From Silene conica (taxonomy: Eukaryota; Streptophyta; Magnoliopsida; Caryophyllales; Caryophyllaceae), in contig CM055318.2 of the NCBI GenBank assembly GCA_029255685.2, forward strand, positions 28,074,001 through 28,138,000: a stretch of DNA of 64,000 nt. Reading direction: 5' to 3'. How positions within the stretch are numbered: position 1 is the first letter of the stretch; each line of letters starts with the position of its first letter. Both the position numbers and the translations under genes were made by a program. The notes under the pieces are model-generated. The model did no database searches. It had not been told where the DNA came from and saw only the letters and a list, made by a program, of their open reading frames with translations. Of this stretch, positions 10,249-22,409 are shown piece after piece.

Positions 10249-10567
10249 AGAATTACACTTAGTTCATTTCTCCTAATTATTATTTAATCATATTAAATGT
10301 TTATCATCTATTTAACTACATTTAGCTAAGTTTGGCAATTACGTAATTATATCAATATATAATCACATTTCTCAGTAATATCCTTTAGGTGTGACCTTTA
10401 GGGATCAGCTGATTACCGGCATCATATGACAGTAACGTGAAACTTCTAGTAAGTCAACCGTTACATATAAACGTTAACCAACTGATTAATATACTAAGTA
10501 TTCTTAGGTGATCTTGTAAAAGATTTATTTAAATAATCACACACTGTGGAGGACATTTACTCAAACA
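10248..10567 (-). repeat. Copia LTR fragment, minus strand
   Basis: The reverse complement begins TGTTTGAGTAAATGTCCTCC and later contains CTGATCCCTAAAGGTCACACC. It parallels the starts of the copia LTRs at 18763 (TGTTGGGAAATATGTCCTCA ... GATCCCTTTAGGTCACACC) and 45487. It is a divergent relative cut at its left by the TA tract. No internal region is attached. Confidence 0.6.
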
Positions 10568-10574
10568 AAACTAC

Positions 10575-11426
10575 GGTATATATAACCGTCGGGGACACTG
10601 TCAGAGACCTAATGAGGGAGGTAGTCAGGCATCAGCGGCTAAACCTACCTCATCTGCGACGATAGTTCAGGGTGAGGGTCAGAAGAGTGGTGGCGAGTTA
10701 TTTGCCACGGGGAAACAGACTGCAGCTGAGGATACTCATGTGGTGATCGATATTTTTCTTATTCATGGTTATCCTAGCTTTGTTTTATTTGATTCCGGGG
10801 TACCCTATTCATTTATGTATGTGAGCCATGCTAGGAGTTTAGGGTTGGAGTCATTTGAGATAGCTAATGATGAGGTATTTATACCTTATGGGGAGTTAGT
10901 GTTGTGTCGGAAAGTGTATAGAGGTGTGTCTTTTATGATAGGTCAGTTTGACTTTCCTATCGATTTATTTGAGTTTCTGTTAGATGGCTTTGAGGTAATA
11001 GTGGGGATGGATTGGCTAGGTCGATATAAACCTGCCATTGATTGTCACCAGAAGAAGGTGACATTGAGGGGATCTAAAGGGGTCAGAGTTTCATATAAGA
11101 GCTTTGTTGTTAGCCTCAAGGTCAAGGTCATATCAGTCTTGACTTTGAAGTCTTATCTGAGGAAGGGGTGTCCTTTGATTCTCTGTCATGTGAGGGTTAC
11201 CCGAGTTGGGGAGGTGACTGCTGAGAGTATTCCAGTTGTGGGGGAGTTTGAGGATGTGTTTCTAGAGAAGATTCCTAGGTTACCACCCAAGAAGGACATC
11301 AATTTCAGTGTTGAGCTGAAGCTGGGAACGGGACCTATTTCAAATGCCCCTTACCGGACTGGTCCGAGAGAGTTGGAAGAGTTGAAGAAACAACCTAGTG
11401 ATCTGTTAGACAAGGGGTACATCTGA
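10575..11426 (+). pseudogene. Chromovirus 1: end of Gag, protease and start of RT, decayed
   Basis: After a short Gag tail rich in Gly, Ser and Gln, the frame from 10740 shows a retroviral-type aspartic protease: VLFDSGVPYSF carries the catalytic Asp-Ser-Gly, and VIVGMDWLGRY is the second conserved segment. A linker leads to ELEELKKQ before the RT palm. The frame ends at a TGA (11424-11426) where intact relatives continue, so the polyprotein is broken. Upstream Gag and 5' LTR are missing, cut at the copia LTR fragment. Confidence 0.8.
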
Positions 11427-12134
11427 TCTAGTGTATCACCTTGGGGAGCACCAATATTATTCGTGAAGAAGAAGGATTGGAGTATGAGACTGTGTATAAA
11501 CTATCATGAGCTGAACCATGTCTCAGTGAAGAACCGCTACCCTTTATCGAGGAAAGATGATCCGTTTGACCAGTTAACTGGGGCTGGGGTGTTCTCGAAA
11601 ATTGATATGAGGTCGGGATATCATCAATTGAGGATCAGGGATGGTGACATACCTAAGACTGCCTTCAAGTCTAGATATGATCACTCTGAGTATAAGGTGA
11701 TGCCGTTCGGGTTGACTAATGCAACTGCTGTGTTCATGGATCTAATGAACCGTGTGTTTAGTCCCTACCTGGACAAGTTCGTGGTTGTTTTCAGTGACGA
11801 CATCTTGGTGTACTGTAAGACCAAGGAGGAACACGAGGAGCATTCGAGGATTGTTTTGCAGACTTTGAGGGTCAATCAGCTTTATGCTAAGTTGTCTAAG
11901 TGTGAGTTCTGGCTGGAGAAGGTAGCGTTCTTAGGGCATGTGCTCTCAAAAGAAGGTGTGGCGGTAGATCCTATTAAGATAGAGGCGGTGTCAAACTTGG
12001 AGGCTCCCAAGAATGTGGATGAGGTACACAATTTTCTGGGTTTGGTAGGATATTATAGACGGTTTATGAAGGACTTCTCGAAGATTGTTAGACCTATGAC
12101 TGCGCTCATGAGGAAGTATACTAGATTTCGCTAG
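11427..12134 (+). pseudogene. Chromovirus 1: reverse transcriptase, decayed
   Basis: The region continues the RT after the stop, with [34 protein letters not shown] and [20 protein letters not shown]. The catalytic box reads [10 protein letters not shown] (normally Y/F-x-DD), so the two active-site Asp residues survive. The thumb region ends with [11 protein letters not shown]. The copy is in frame from 11463 to a TAG at 12132-12134. Confidence 0.85.
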
Positions 12135-12765
12135 GAGGGGGAGTGTGAGAAGGCGTTCCAAATCCTCAAGGAACGTCTGACTACAGCTCATGTCTTAGCT
12201 TTGCCAGAAGGAATAGATAACTTTGAGATGTATACCGATGCTTCAAAGAATGGGTTGGGATGTGTGCTGATGCAAAACGGAAAGGTGATTGCGTATGTGT
12301 CGAGACAAATTAAACAGTATGAGGAGAACTACCCTACTCACGACTTAAAGTTGGGTGGTGTAGTCTTTGCGCTGATGATTTGAAGGCATTACTTAATTAT
12401 ATGGAGCGACTTTTAAGGTGTTATCAGACCATAAGAGTCTGAAGTACATCTTCACCCAGAGGGAGTTTAATATGAGACAGAATAGGTGGATGGAGCTGAT
12501 CGGGGACTATGATATGAAGATAGTGTACCGTGAGGGCAAGGCAAACGTATTTGTCGATATTCTGAGTAGGAAGAGCGTGCATTCTCTATGCACAACTATG
12601 TCCTTGATGAGACTGAGAGAGGAGGTAGACATGATGGATATTCATGCGATTAGGAAGAGAGAAGCGCGAGGCGACTTGATAGTAGAACCAGAGTTATATC
12701 GTGAGATCAGGGAGAGCCAATTGTTAGACCCTAAGTTCTTGGAGCGGAGAGCAAAGCTGGAGTAA
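12135..12765 (+). pseudogene. Chromovirus 1: RNase H, decayed
   Basis: Frames 12201-12383 and 12418-12765 show [17 protein letters not shown] (first catalytic Asp), an [12 protein letters not shown] segment (Glu replaced by Lys, compare [12 protein letters not shown] in chromovirus 2) and SDHKSLKYIFTQ. A stop and a small frameshift lie near 12381-12420. Confidence 0.8.
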
Positions 12766-12779
12766 GGGGAACCGTCGAG

Positions 12780-14095
12780 ATTTTCTCTTAGTAATGATGG
12801 GAGTCTTCGGTTCGACGTTAGGTGGTATGTTCCGGATAGTGCTGAGTTGAGGATTCTGACATAGGTTAGTTGTGTACCTTATTCAGTGCATCCTCGGGGG
12901 ATAAGTATTCGAGATAGACTTTCTGATGGCCGGGTATGGAGAAGGATGTTGCAGAGTTCATGGCTCGGTGCTTGACGTGTCAGCGAGTAAAGAAGGAACT
13001 ACATCGACCACAAGGTAAGATTGAGCCATTAGAGGTACCATAGTGGAAGTGGGAGTGGATCTCGATGGATTCCATTGTGGGGTTACATCGATCTTGGAGG
13101 GGTAACAACATGATCTAGGTGATTTTGGACAGATTGACTAAGTCAGCTCATTTCATCCCATAAAGGACACTTGGAGCAGGGTGGAGTTATTTTTAGCCTA
13201 TAAGAAGAATGTGGTCAGATTGCACGGGATTCCTAAGGATATCGTGTCGGATCGGGGTTCTCACTTCATTTCGAGGTTTTGGAAGGAATTGCAGGATATG
13301 ATTGGTACTACCCTGAAAATGAGTACACCTTTTCATCCAGCTACTGATGATCAGACCGAGTAGACCATCAACACTCTAGAGGATATGTTGAGAGCTTGTG
13401 TGATGGAGTTTGGAGGTAGTTGGGGGAGAGGCTGGATTTGATTGAGTTTTCCTAGAACAACAATTACCATGCAAGTATCGGTATTGCGCCATTTGAGGCT
13501 TATATGGGAGGAGGTGTAGGAGTCCAGTGTGTTGGGATGACAGCTCTGAGGCTACAGTGTTGGGTCCTCAGTTGGTTCAGGATATGATAGACCAGGTTAG
13601 AGTAATTCGACAGAAGATGATGATAGCTTAGGACCGACAGAAGAGTTATGCGAACTTACACCGCAAGGATGTTGAGTTTCGGGTCAGGATAAGGTGTTAC
13701 TTAAGGTTCACCTATGAGAGGTGTTATGCGATTTGGCAAGCAGGGCAAGCTGAGCCAGAAGTTTATCGGCCCCTATGAGATTCTTGATCGGGTGGGAGAG
13801 GTTGCTTACCATTTAGCCTTACCACCAGCATTAGACCGAGTTCATAATGTTTTCAATGTATCCCAAATGAGGAAGTATGTTAGTGATCCATCTCACATCC
13901 TTGTGGTATAACCTGTTGAGCTCGATGAGACCTTATCTTATGTAGAAACACCCAAGGCTATACTTGATAGCAAGGGTAGAAAGACATAACGGGAGAGACC
14001 AAGCTCCTTAAGATATTGTGGTCAATCCACGATGTTAAGGAGGCTACCTGGGAGAATGAGGTAGCTATAAGTGAGCGGTACCCTCAGTTGTTTGA
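12780..14095 (+). pseudogene. Chromovirus 1: integrase and chromodomain, decayed
   Basis: Broken frames show the zinc-finger region (near 12860-13010), a catalytic core with a Trp-Lys-Trp-Glu motif, VSDRGSHFISRFW and PFHPATDDQTE, and the GPYEILDRVGEVAYHL C-terminal domain (13714-13911). A chromodomain-like tail follows (near 13915-14095). The first core Asp segment and DGQTE (here DDQTE) carry substitutions, and there are many stops. The tail places this element among chromodomain Ty3 elements, most likely the Tekay/Del clade. Confidence 0.75.
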
Positions 14096-14306
14096 TCAGG
14101 TATGTGAGGTTACGGGGACGTAACCTGTTTCTTTTACGGGGGTAGGAGATGGAAGCGCGCTAAGTCTCGTCTTTTGGTTTGAGTCGAGTCTTTTTTAGTG
14201 TATATCGTTCTAGTCATGTCTCAGCTTGTGGAGACGGACGAGAATCTCTTGTAGGGTGGTCGTTGTGAACTTCGAGGATGAAGTTCATTTTAGGGGGGGG
14301 GGAGAT

Positions 14307-15418
14307 TGTAACACCCCTCCTTTATATAGATGCTGAGTTGTGACTCAACTCGGCCGAGTCAGTCGAACTCGAGTCAGTGTTACTAGGCCGAGTAAGTGCA
14401 ACTCGGCTCAGTAAGTCTTACTCGGCCGAGTGCGTCTTTTCGGAAGTCAGACCGCGGTATAATTATATATATTAATATGAGGATTTTAACCACATTCACC
14501 CTAATTCAGAATTAACAAAACCCTAATTACCTTCATTCCTTTCACTCAAAAACCTTCAAGGGTCCTTAGTAAGAGTCTAGCAGTGTCGATCATCTAGCCT
14601 AGCCCGTAATTCCATCAAGTATGTGTATCCAATTGTCCTCTTATCACAATTTATAGTTGAAATAGTGAGTAATCCCTGTGTGTATAATCCTCAGAATGAG
14701 GATTCGTAGCGGAGCGTTGGAAGAACACTCGTGGAGTCTATATTGCTGTGATGGTTTGAGGTAGGGTTCCCTACACAGTTCGGGTAGATTTTGAATGTTA
14801 CGATACCATCGTATTATCTGATATCACTGTATTACAATAGTATTGATTGAGATTGGGAACATTTGTGTGAGACCGGTTCGAGAACCGACTCTCACTCCTA
14901 CGATCGCTCTTCGTGGCACCCAACACGGAGAATATGTGCACATTAAGGATCTAGCTACCACTTGCCGTGAGCAAGTGGGGGATTGATGTGGGGCTCGAGG
15001 CCGCCACCTATATTGTTGTGACAGTTGTGACAGTGGATACAGTTGTGGTGATTTATCGGATTGTGGCATTGTATTTGAATGTGTTGTTACCGTCTTATAT
15101 ATCAGTTCTAATACTTGTTGTTTTTACTTTAATGATTCATGTAATGGTGAGCAGAGTCTCACGTACAACGATGTTGATGATTGCTAGCTTGGGGAGGAGG
15201 GATCGTCACTATCACTGGTCTTACCATTCTGTTTCGCTTCCACGACTCTTTTATTTTGGGTGTAACGTAACGTCAGACAATGTAATTCTTTAAACTCAAT
15301 ATAACAAAGGTTTTTTTTGGTTTGTTTACTTTGATATTATACGTCAAGAAACTGAGATGGTAGCACTTTCATAGTTTGATGGTCCTTTTTAAAGGCCTTG
15401 GATTAAGAGGATGTTACA
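14307..15418 (+). repeat. 3' LTR of chromovirus 1
   Basis: A polypurine tract (TAGGGGGGGGGGAGA, 14291-14305) precedes the terminus TGTAACACC at 14307. The LTR ends GGATGTTACA at 15418, length 1112 bp, with inverted ends TGTAAC/GTTACA. Frames inside, such as 14967-15293, are not considered genes. No 5' LTR partner is in the window. Confidence 0.8.
14348..14431 (+). repeat. Five ACTCGGCCGAGT palindromes at 17-19 bp spacing
   Basis: Copies lie at 14348-14359 (perfect), 14366-14374 (AACTCGAGT), 14382-14393 (ACTAGGCCGAGT), 14401-14412 (ACTCGGCTCAGT) and 14420-14431 (perfect). They are near the LTR start, so probably in U3. This is a third LTR family here with its own palindrome array. Confidence 0.8.
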
Positions 15419-15498
15419 ATTGAGTTCTGAAATGGATACCCATACTTGTGTAGTATGCTATCTTGTTGAATTGAATAAGCTAAGAATTTGCATGTATC
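15419..15498 (+). other. 80-bp segment between two chromoviruses
   Basis: Lies between the end of the chromovirus 1 LTR and the start of chromovirus 2. It probably continues across chromovirus 2 into 40491-41015, since the two flanks share the near-TSD GTATC/ATATC. No gene is seen. Confidence 0.5.
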
Positions 15499-16273
15499 TG
15501 TAATACCTCACATTTTTAAGACCCGGATTTTGACTCGAGCTTAATATTATAAGTTCTATATTTCCGTGTTGAACATTTCTAGCAGTTGTTCGGTTGACAT
15601 TGACATTCTGCAGATTGAGGTAGGGGATATACTGTGTGTTAAATGTGTTCATGAAACGTGATTGTATATTTATTATGATAATGGTTTGATGATGAATATT
15701 ATTGTTGAGGTGTTATGTTTTGCCCTAAATATTACCATGTGAAGCGGAAGAAGTATTGTGGGTCTTGTGATAATGGGTCTTGTGTTATTGGGGTCTTGTG
15801 ATATGGCCATTTGAGGAGTAGGGACTTGTGAATGAGAAGTGGGGTGTGACGTGTAAGTGGATGTGGAGACGGTATGGAGGTGGTGATTTATTATAATTTA
15901 TTGTTATTCATGTTTTATTTATCCGCCTACTCAACCTCGTGTTGGCCCTTTGTATTTGTAATCACCTTTGATGAACCAATTAATAGGGAGCAGGTTGACA
16001 GGTGCTTGTGACTATGGGAACTGACATGGAAGAAAGAGCTAAGATCCGGACCAGACTAGAGTCTAGGTCACTTTAGAAGTTCTTCTACTAGTTTAATCAG
16101 ACTTTACTTTTGTTTATGAAACAATTGTATCTTTGGTTTTGACATTTAAATAATTAATAAAGTATTGTGTTTCTTTCCCTTTGTTATCAACTACCTCGGT
16201 ATTACGAGATGGTAACACCCTTAGTTATTTGGGGAGTCCTAGTTCAGGCCCTTGAATAAATGGGGGTGTTACA
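15499..16273 (+). repeat. 5' LTR of chromovirus 2, internally deleted
   Basis: Starts TGTAATACCTCACATTTTTA and ends GGGGGTGTTACA. It matches the 3' LTR at both ends but jumps from the position of 29955 (TTCTATAT) straight to that of 39768 (TTCCGCGTGG), so about 1.4 kb present in the 3' LTR is absent. Confidence 0.85.
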
Positions 16274-16275
16274 AG

Positions 16276-16287
16276 TGGTATCAGAGA
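16276..16287 (+). other. Primer-binding site of chromovirus 2
   Basis: TGGTATCAGAGA, two bases after the LTR; one base differs from the standard Met-tRNA complement TGGTATCAGAGC. Confidence 0.85.
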
Positions 16288-16838
16288 GAACGATCCTCGG
16301 GCCTAACATAATGAATCCAATGAATGTAGGAAGAGTCTAAATAAAATGAACCCCGGGATAGAAATGTTAGGAGTACACTAAAGGTAAGGGATGAGTCTGG
16401 GGCCCCCTCACACTGAACCATTGGCCCTCCCAGTTTTACCCGGGTACCTTGAGTGCATATGAAAAAATGGGTAGAATAGGAAAATATGGGAATTTTGAAG
16501 GTGAAGTATGATAAAAGAATTATATGAATTCGTCGATATGTTGATGGTATGAATATGGAAGTTAAAGGTATGTGAATGAATGATATACGTGCTCGGGATT
16601 ACATATATTATATAATGATGTGGATGCATGAGATAATCGGTATTGTGTTAGTATTACATCATATCTAGTGATATGTGGTTATGTGATCTATGAGCCATGA
16701 TTATAGATAAGTAGTAGTAAGAAATAGTTGCTTATACTAATACAAGAGTATGGATTATTATGTTTAGGGAATATAACCCTAATCTAGGTGAGTACCCCAC
16801 TTAAGCTGGGACTCATTTACTTCTTTAATATTATAGAA

Positions 16839-17762
16839 ATGCCTTTGAGAAGAAACACTGTTGCTAACATCACGCAAGAGGAACTAGATCAACTGCTAGG
16901 TGAGAATGAGGCTCTAAAGGCCAAACGTTTGGATTCTACAAAAATGAGTACGATAATTGTGAGGCATCACCCTACTCAATTCACCGGGGAGGGGGAACCT
17001 CAATTACTGGGAGAGTGGTGCCGAGAATTCAGTAACCTGTTTGGGCTAGTGGATTGTCCTAAGGAGTTGAGGGTCGACCAAGCTGCCCACTATCTTAGAG
17101 GAATGGCCGGAGACTGGTGGACCGGGAGCAAAGGGGAGATTCGTGAAGTAGCAAGGGAGGATGGAAGCAATCATGTTGAGTGGATCGCGTTCAAGAGGAT
17201 TCTTTATGAAGTATTCCTACCTGAGTTCCAGAAGAGCAAGTTAAGGGAGGAGTTTGATACCTTCCGAATGACTGAGGATATGACAGTGGAGACTTATTAC
17301 CGAAAGTTCATCCAATTGTTGAGTCATGTGGGAGGGATAGGATTTGATGACACAATGCTGGCTATAAAATTCGAAAGGGGGCTGACCATAACCATCAAGA
17401 AAAGACTCATTGCAGCTCCGCCCACCACAGTCCGTGACATCTACCTAAGGGCTGGGGCAGCGGAGAGGCTCTCTGAAATGATCAAAGAGGACAAGAAGAC
17501 CAAGTCTGATAAGAGAAAAGCTGAGGTTGTGAATGAAAATTCGGGATCGAAGAAACAGAACTACAACATGTATAGTGGGTATGTCACCAACAGTGCCTCA
17601 GGAAGTGTGAGGAACCAGAGTGGTAGTGGTTACAAGAGTGGAGGTTCGGGGACCAGTTCAGTGGGGGTGGTTTGTTATGGCTGTGAGAAGACAGGACACA
17701 AGCAGGCAGTGTGTCGATCATCTAGAGGATACATTTTGGGGGTTACCTTACACCAACATTAG
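16839..17762 (+). pseudogene. Chromovirus 2 gag
   Basis: The ATG at 16839 starts a Gag of about 307 residues. The capsid-like core has PTQFTGEGEPQLLGEWCREF, the YLRGMAGDWW segment and LPEFQKSKLREEFDTFRM. Basic, Gly/Ser-rich sequence follows, then one zinc knuckle CYGCEKTGHKQAVC (CX2CX4HX4C). A frameshift soon after the knuckle ends the frame at 17762 before the protease. The ATG at 16788 adds 17 hydrophobic residues and is less likely the start. Confidence 0.85.
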
Positions 17763-18470
17763 GATATAGTGGATCGCGCATACAGGCATCTGGAAGTGGT
17801 GGATACCGTACTCCAATGTCAGGCAATAGAGGGGGTGCGAAGTCCGGGGGTAGTAGTAATTACCAGAAGAACTACAATAACTACCAGAATCGTTCTCATC
17901 AGAGTCAGTACAACGGGGGTGGAAATCACCAAAAGACCGGAACGGAAGGAAATCAGCACGCTGGGACAGCTACAACCAGCCAGAGTAGGGTTAAATCCAG
18001 TGGCAAACTCTTTGCCATGGGGAAGCAGGCAGCCAAATATGATGCTTATGTGGTGACTGATACTTTTCTCGTGAACTCTAAACATACATTTGTGCTTTTT
18101 GATTCCGAGGCTACCCATTCTTTTGTATCTAGAGAGCATGATCGATAGGGTTTTAGAACTTGAGGTCTATGATTTGATTGTGGATTCGTTGAATATACCT
18201 TCTGGAGAGTCTGTGTCATGTAGTAGAGTCTATAGGAGTGTGCCTATCAAGATTGGAGAAGTGATTTTCCATTGCGATCTTATAGAATTTCCATTGGGGG
18301 TTTTCGAGGTGATTCTGGGAATGGATTGGTTGGGGAAGTACATAGCTTTTATTGAATGTCATCAGATGAATATTTCCTTGAGAGGACCTAAGGGAGTGAG
18401 GGTGTTTTACAAGGGATACTTGGTCAAACCTAAGGTTAAATTCATTTCTGTTAATACCCTTTAAGTCTAG
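17763..18470 (+). pseudogene. Chromovirus 2 Gag tail and protease, catalytic site mutated
   Basis: Frame 17816-18148 carries a Gly/Asn/Gln-rich tail, SGKLFAMGKQ and VLFDSEATHSF. The conserved Asp-Ser-Gly of the protease is Asp-Ser-Glu here, which should abolish activity. A frameshift near 18145 moves the rest of the protease (EVILGMDWLGKY, GPKGVRV) to frame 18090-18464, which ends at a stop. Confidence 0.85.
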
Positions 18471-18504
18471 CCTGAGGAAGGGAGATAGTCTGATCTTATG
18501 TCAG

Positions 18505-18762
18505 ATGTGGGATTATGAAACAGAGACCCCTAAGGCTAGTGAGATACCTGTTGTGCAAGATTTTGAGGGAGTATTTCGTGATGATATTCCGGGGTTGCCA
18601 CCAAGGAGGGAAGTAGAATTTTCCATTGATCTAAATCCGGGAGCAGGACCAATATCTAAATCACCGTATCGCATGGGACTGAGAGAGATGGATGAGTTGA
18701 AGAAGCAGTTGGATGAAATTGCTGAGAAAGGGTTCATCCGACCTAGTATGTCACCATGGGGA
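18505..18762 (+). pseudogene. Chromovirus 2 RT, 5' part before copia insertion
   Basis: Contains [34 protein letters not shown] and [11 protein letters not shown]. It is cut inside the codons for SPWG-AP by the copia element, and the coding text resumes at 27020 after the TSD GGGGA. Confidence 0.85.
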
Positions 18763-20004
18763 TGTTGGGAAATATGTCCTCAACAATAGTGCGATCACGA
18801 CAGTGATAAAAATCATTGTCATAAATCTTATGAAAAGAATATGCAAGGGACGATCCGATATTTGATATAATCAACTGACCAACATTAATCGGTAATGATT
18901 GGCTGACTAGAGTTTGACATTACTGTCGTATGACGGTGGTGGTCAGTTGATCCCTTTAGGTCACACCTATAGGACTAACCCCTTAAACATATATATTGAT
19001 TAATTGTATAGGATACATATTGATCAATATTCTTAAAATCGTATATCGAGAAATCAGAGGTTGAATCTTAAAGTAAGATTTATATTTGAAATTGAAATGT
19101 GTCAATTGTCAAATATTAATCGATATTTTAGAAATGTCGAAATTAGAATGAGAAGTGTTCGTGGTTATAACAAATGTTCTACATCGTATTGACGATTATT
19201 ATAATAACCATATTTTGAGACGGTGATTATGAATTACTAAATAATTTGTTTAATATGATTTGATTAATTTAGAAATATTATTTATATGATACATATATTT
19301 TAAATTAATACAATTGAATTATGTCACATAGGATGTCACATATTACACAATTGTACAAATTACAATTTTGTAAAATAAGGTCCATTTTACAATATAATGT
19401 GTCGTGTATGTGCATGTGTTATGGATTAATATTAGTAATATTAATTCTTACACACATAATGATTACTATAAGATAGTCTTACATACCTATTAGTAGGTAT
19501 GCATACTTAAGTGCATGTGTAAGATAAAAACAACACCTTTAGCCTTGCCAAGTAAGGGATCACACGACATGCACATACATTACTCAACCTCACCCTCTTT
19601 ATATGTGAGAAGTTCACATCATTTTTTCATTCTACACTTATGCATTTTCTAGAGTAAGAAAATACAACAACCTCCTAAATATTACTTTGATAATATTTGT
19701 ATTATACTAATATTACTATTAGTACTCGGTTTTAAGAAACCTAATACCGTCTTCTAGATTCGGGTTCGGTATTTGGTCCGTCGAAGGTAAGGTCTTGGTG
19801 TTTACGTATTGGAGGCAAGCTTACTTGGTTGTTTTTGGAGGATCGTCCTAAGCAAATTTTGGACCGTGTGTAAGAATATGATTCTCCTTATTTCCGCTTT
19901 AGTTTTGCATGCATAAGATCGACTAAATTAATATGAGATTAATTACTAAAATTAGTAAGACTAAACAATATGAACATGTTAGTATGACTACACGTTTTCC
20001 TTCA
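18763..20004 (+). repeat. 5' LTR of the gag-only copia element
   Basis: Starts TGTTGGGAAATATGTCCTCA and ends CGTTTTCCTTCA. Contains the CTTTATATGTGAGAAG segment, a plausible TATA region, near 19600. Confidence 0.95.
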
Positions 20005-20006
20005 AG

Positions 20007-20018
20007 TGGTATCAGAGC
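20007..20018 (+). other. Primer-binding site of the copia element
   Basis: TGGTATCAGAGC, two bases after the LTR; Met-tRNA type. Confidence 0.95.
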
Positions 20019-22409
20019 TTTAGGTTGCTTGCATGCAACTCGATTTCTACGTTTTTGCGAGAAAATACGATTTTAATTAAAAACGAAAATGATTAGTACA
20101 TATAGGATATGCACGAAAATCATGTTGCATGTATATTTTCTGGTCTTAAAATAGTTTTAAGTCATTTTGATGATTTATGGAATCATATTGTTCAATATAG
20201 TAATTAAATTGTTTAATTTATACTTAAAATCGGTTAAAAACGTTTTAATATGGGAAAATTAGCAAAATAATGTTTATGGCCGTGAATTTTAAATATGTTC
20301 TCACATGCATTTAACATATTATGAATATATAATTTTCGAAATTATTGAAGTTTTATGCATGGTTTATGATTTTTAAAGGTTAATTAGTCATAAAATGAGG
20401 TAAATATGGGTTAAATAGTTATATTATGATAAATTTTTCAGAAATTTTTTTCGTTAATATTGCATGAAAATTGATTTTTATCGTAAAAATCGTAATATTA
20501 GTGACATATTTTAGCTTAAATAGTTTAAGTTCGAATTTGACCATAAAATTTTTATATAGTGTCACATATATTATTTCTAGCCTGCATGTAATTTTTGAGC
20601 TAATTATTTCGAATTTTGCATGAGAAATGATTTTAATCGGTAAAATCGCATAATATATGACACGATTTATTAAAAATAGTAAAAGTTACTAAAATGGTCC
20701 GAAACATTCACCCATATTAGTCATATTAGATATGATCATCAACATATTTTTATTTAGTGCCAAAAGTTTCTGAAATTTTAAATTTTAATTTTAAATGTTA
20801 AAGTTAGAAATTGGAGATAGAGTGTTGTAAGAGTCATAATCATTAATTTTCAGACCTTAAACAGTGTTTTTCAGCCTGATTTTTCTGCATTTTCAGATAC
20901 TTTGAGTGTTTAGGAAGATGTAAAAATTATATTGTTATTTTATTGCATAATTTTTGAAGTAGTTTTGAATTTTTCGAATTATTATGCATATTATACGGCT
21001 ATTTTACGAAATAAATGGTGTATTTAGAAAATATTTAAATTTTAAGGATCTGAAATTTTAGAAAATTTTCAGTATGTTCAAAATTTTGAATTTTGAATTT
21101 TCGAAATTTTTATGACTCGTTTGATTATTTTAATGCTATTTCCCGTAAAACCGATTAAAACCGAACAATATTAAAATAAAAATTAAGTTATTTCGAAATT
21201 TGAGTAAGACTAAATTTTGAATCCTAAAATGTGTTAGGAAACTTAACTAAATCGTGAATAATGATTAATAGAGTGATTAGTGATTTTAAAATTGTTTAAA
21301 TCACGTTATTCCATAAAACTGAGTTATTACGAATAACATATTTAAAACGTGTTTAAATAGGACGATTTGGCTTAGGTTTTGCATTATACATAAGCATTGC
21401 ATATTTAATTATTGTTTATGAATGTCATAATTTATTTTCGTAATTTTGAATTATGTAATTTACTTAGTATGACCTTAGATTTTAATCGATATTTCCCGTA
21501 ATGTAAGGGTTTATCGATTCGGTTGTAATTTAATGTGATCTCGTATCACTTTATTTTATTTTATTTTATTTTTTAATGTATAAAATAGATAGAAATTTGT
21601 AATTATTTGTAATTCCGGAGATCCTTGAAGACGGTGCCATTTCGGAAAGGAGTTTCTGCCAAGATGGAGTTTGCCTTGGGATGCGTGCCGCTTGTGAAGT
21701 TCAGGGGACCAAAGGAGTTGGTTTCCGAATTTGTAATTTACTTTATTTTCTATTTTAGGAAAGGCCATACTAGGGTTTTATTTATGCTTTTAAGTTTTAT
21801 GTTCTTATTTATGCTTATCATGTTTGCATGCATAGCCAAATCGTCGTTCATATATCATGCATTTCATCGATTTTACGACCGTGTCAATCAATTTATCGAT
21901 AATTCACCGACTTAGTTCACTTAAAGGAGATAGATAATAAATGGACAAGATCTCTTACGTTATTTAAAAATCGAGACATAGCCTTACCAAAAAGTAAAGA
22001 ACCCGCGAAGGATCTTCTTCATAAGGGAGTAGGCTCGGCTAAACCGGGGTGCAAACCTTATTACGTTGGTGAAGTGGAGTAATATGGTTACGTTCTCGAA
22101 ATTTGGTTAATCTCGACGAAGGTATTCGAGCCACCGTAGTGGTAATAAGTTCGGGCTAAGATAAGAATTAGTGTAATTTTATCGACTGAGAGTTCTAAAA
22201 GTAGAATTGATTAAGGAGTTAATCTACCGAGTCATATTAATGAGGGATGTATCGGCTAAACCGTGCCCGAGTTAGTGTGTATTTGGGTCTCGGGATCATT
22301 TACTTATTTGGGTAAGAGATCATTAAGTAGATGTTTAACTTGTTTAAAATTTACAAGTTTTTTTAATTCCTTTATTTTATTGCAGTTATTTTTCAACTAT
22401 CAATCATCA
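20019..22409 (+). other. Long non-coding leader of the copia element
   Basis: Very AT-rich and free of credible genes. A GC-richer island at 21615-21725 stands out; short open frames cross it on both strands but none is recognisable. An AG at 22384-22385 after TTTATTTTATTGC just before the gag ATG looks like a splice acceptor, so part of the leader may be an intron. Confidence 0.6.
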
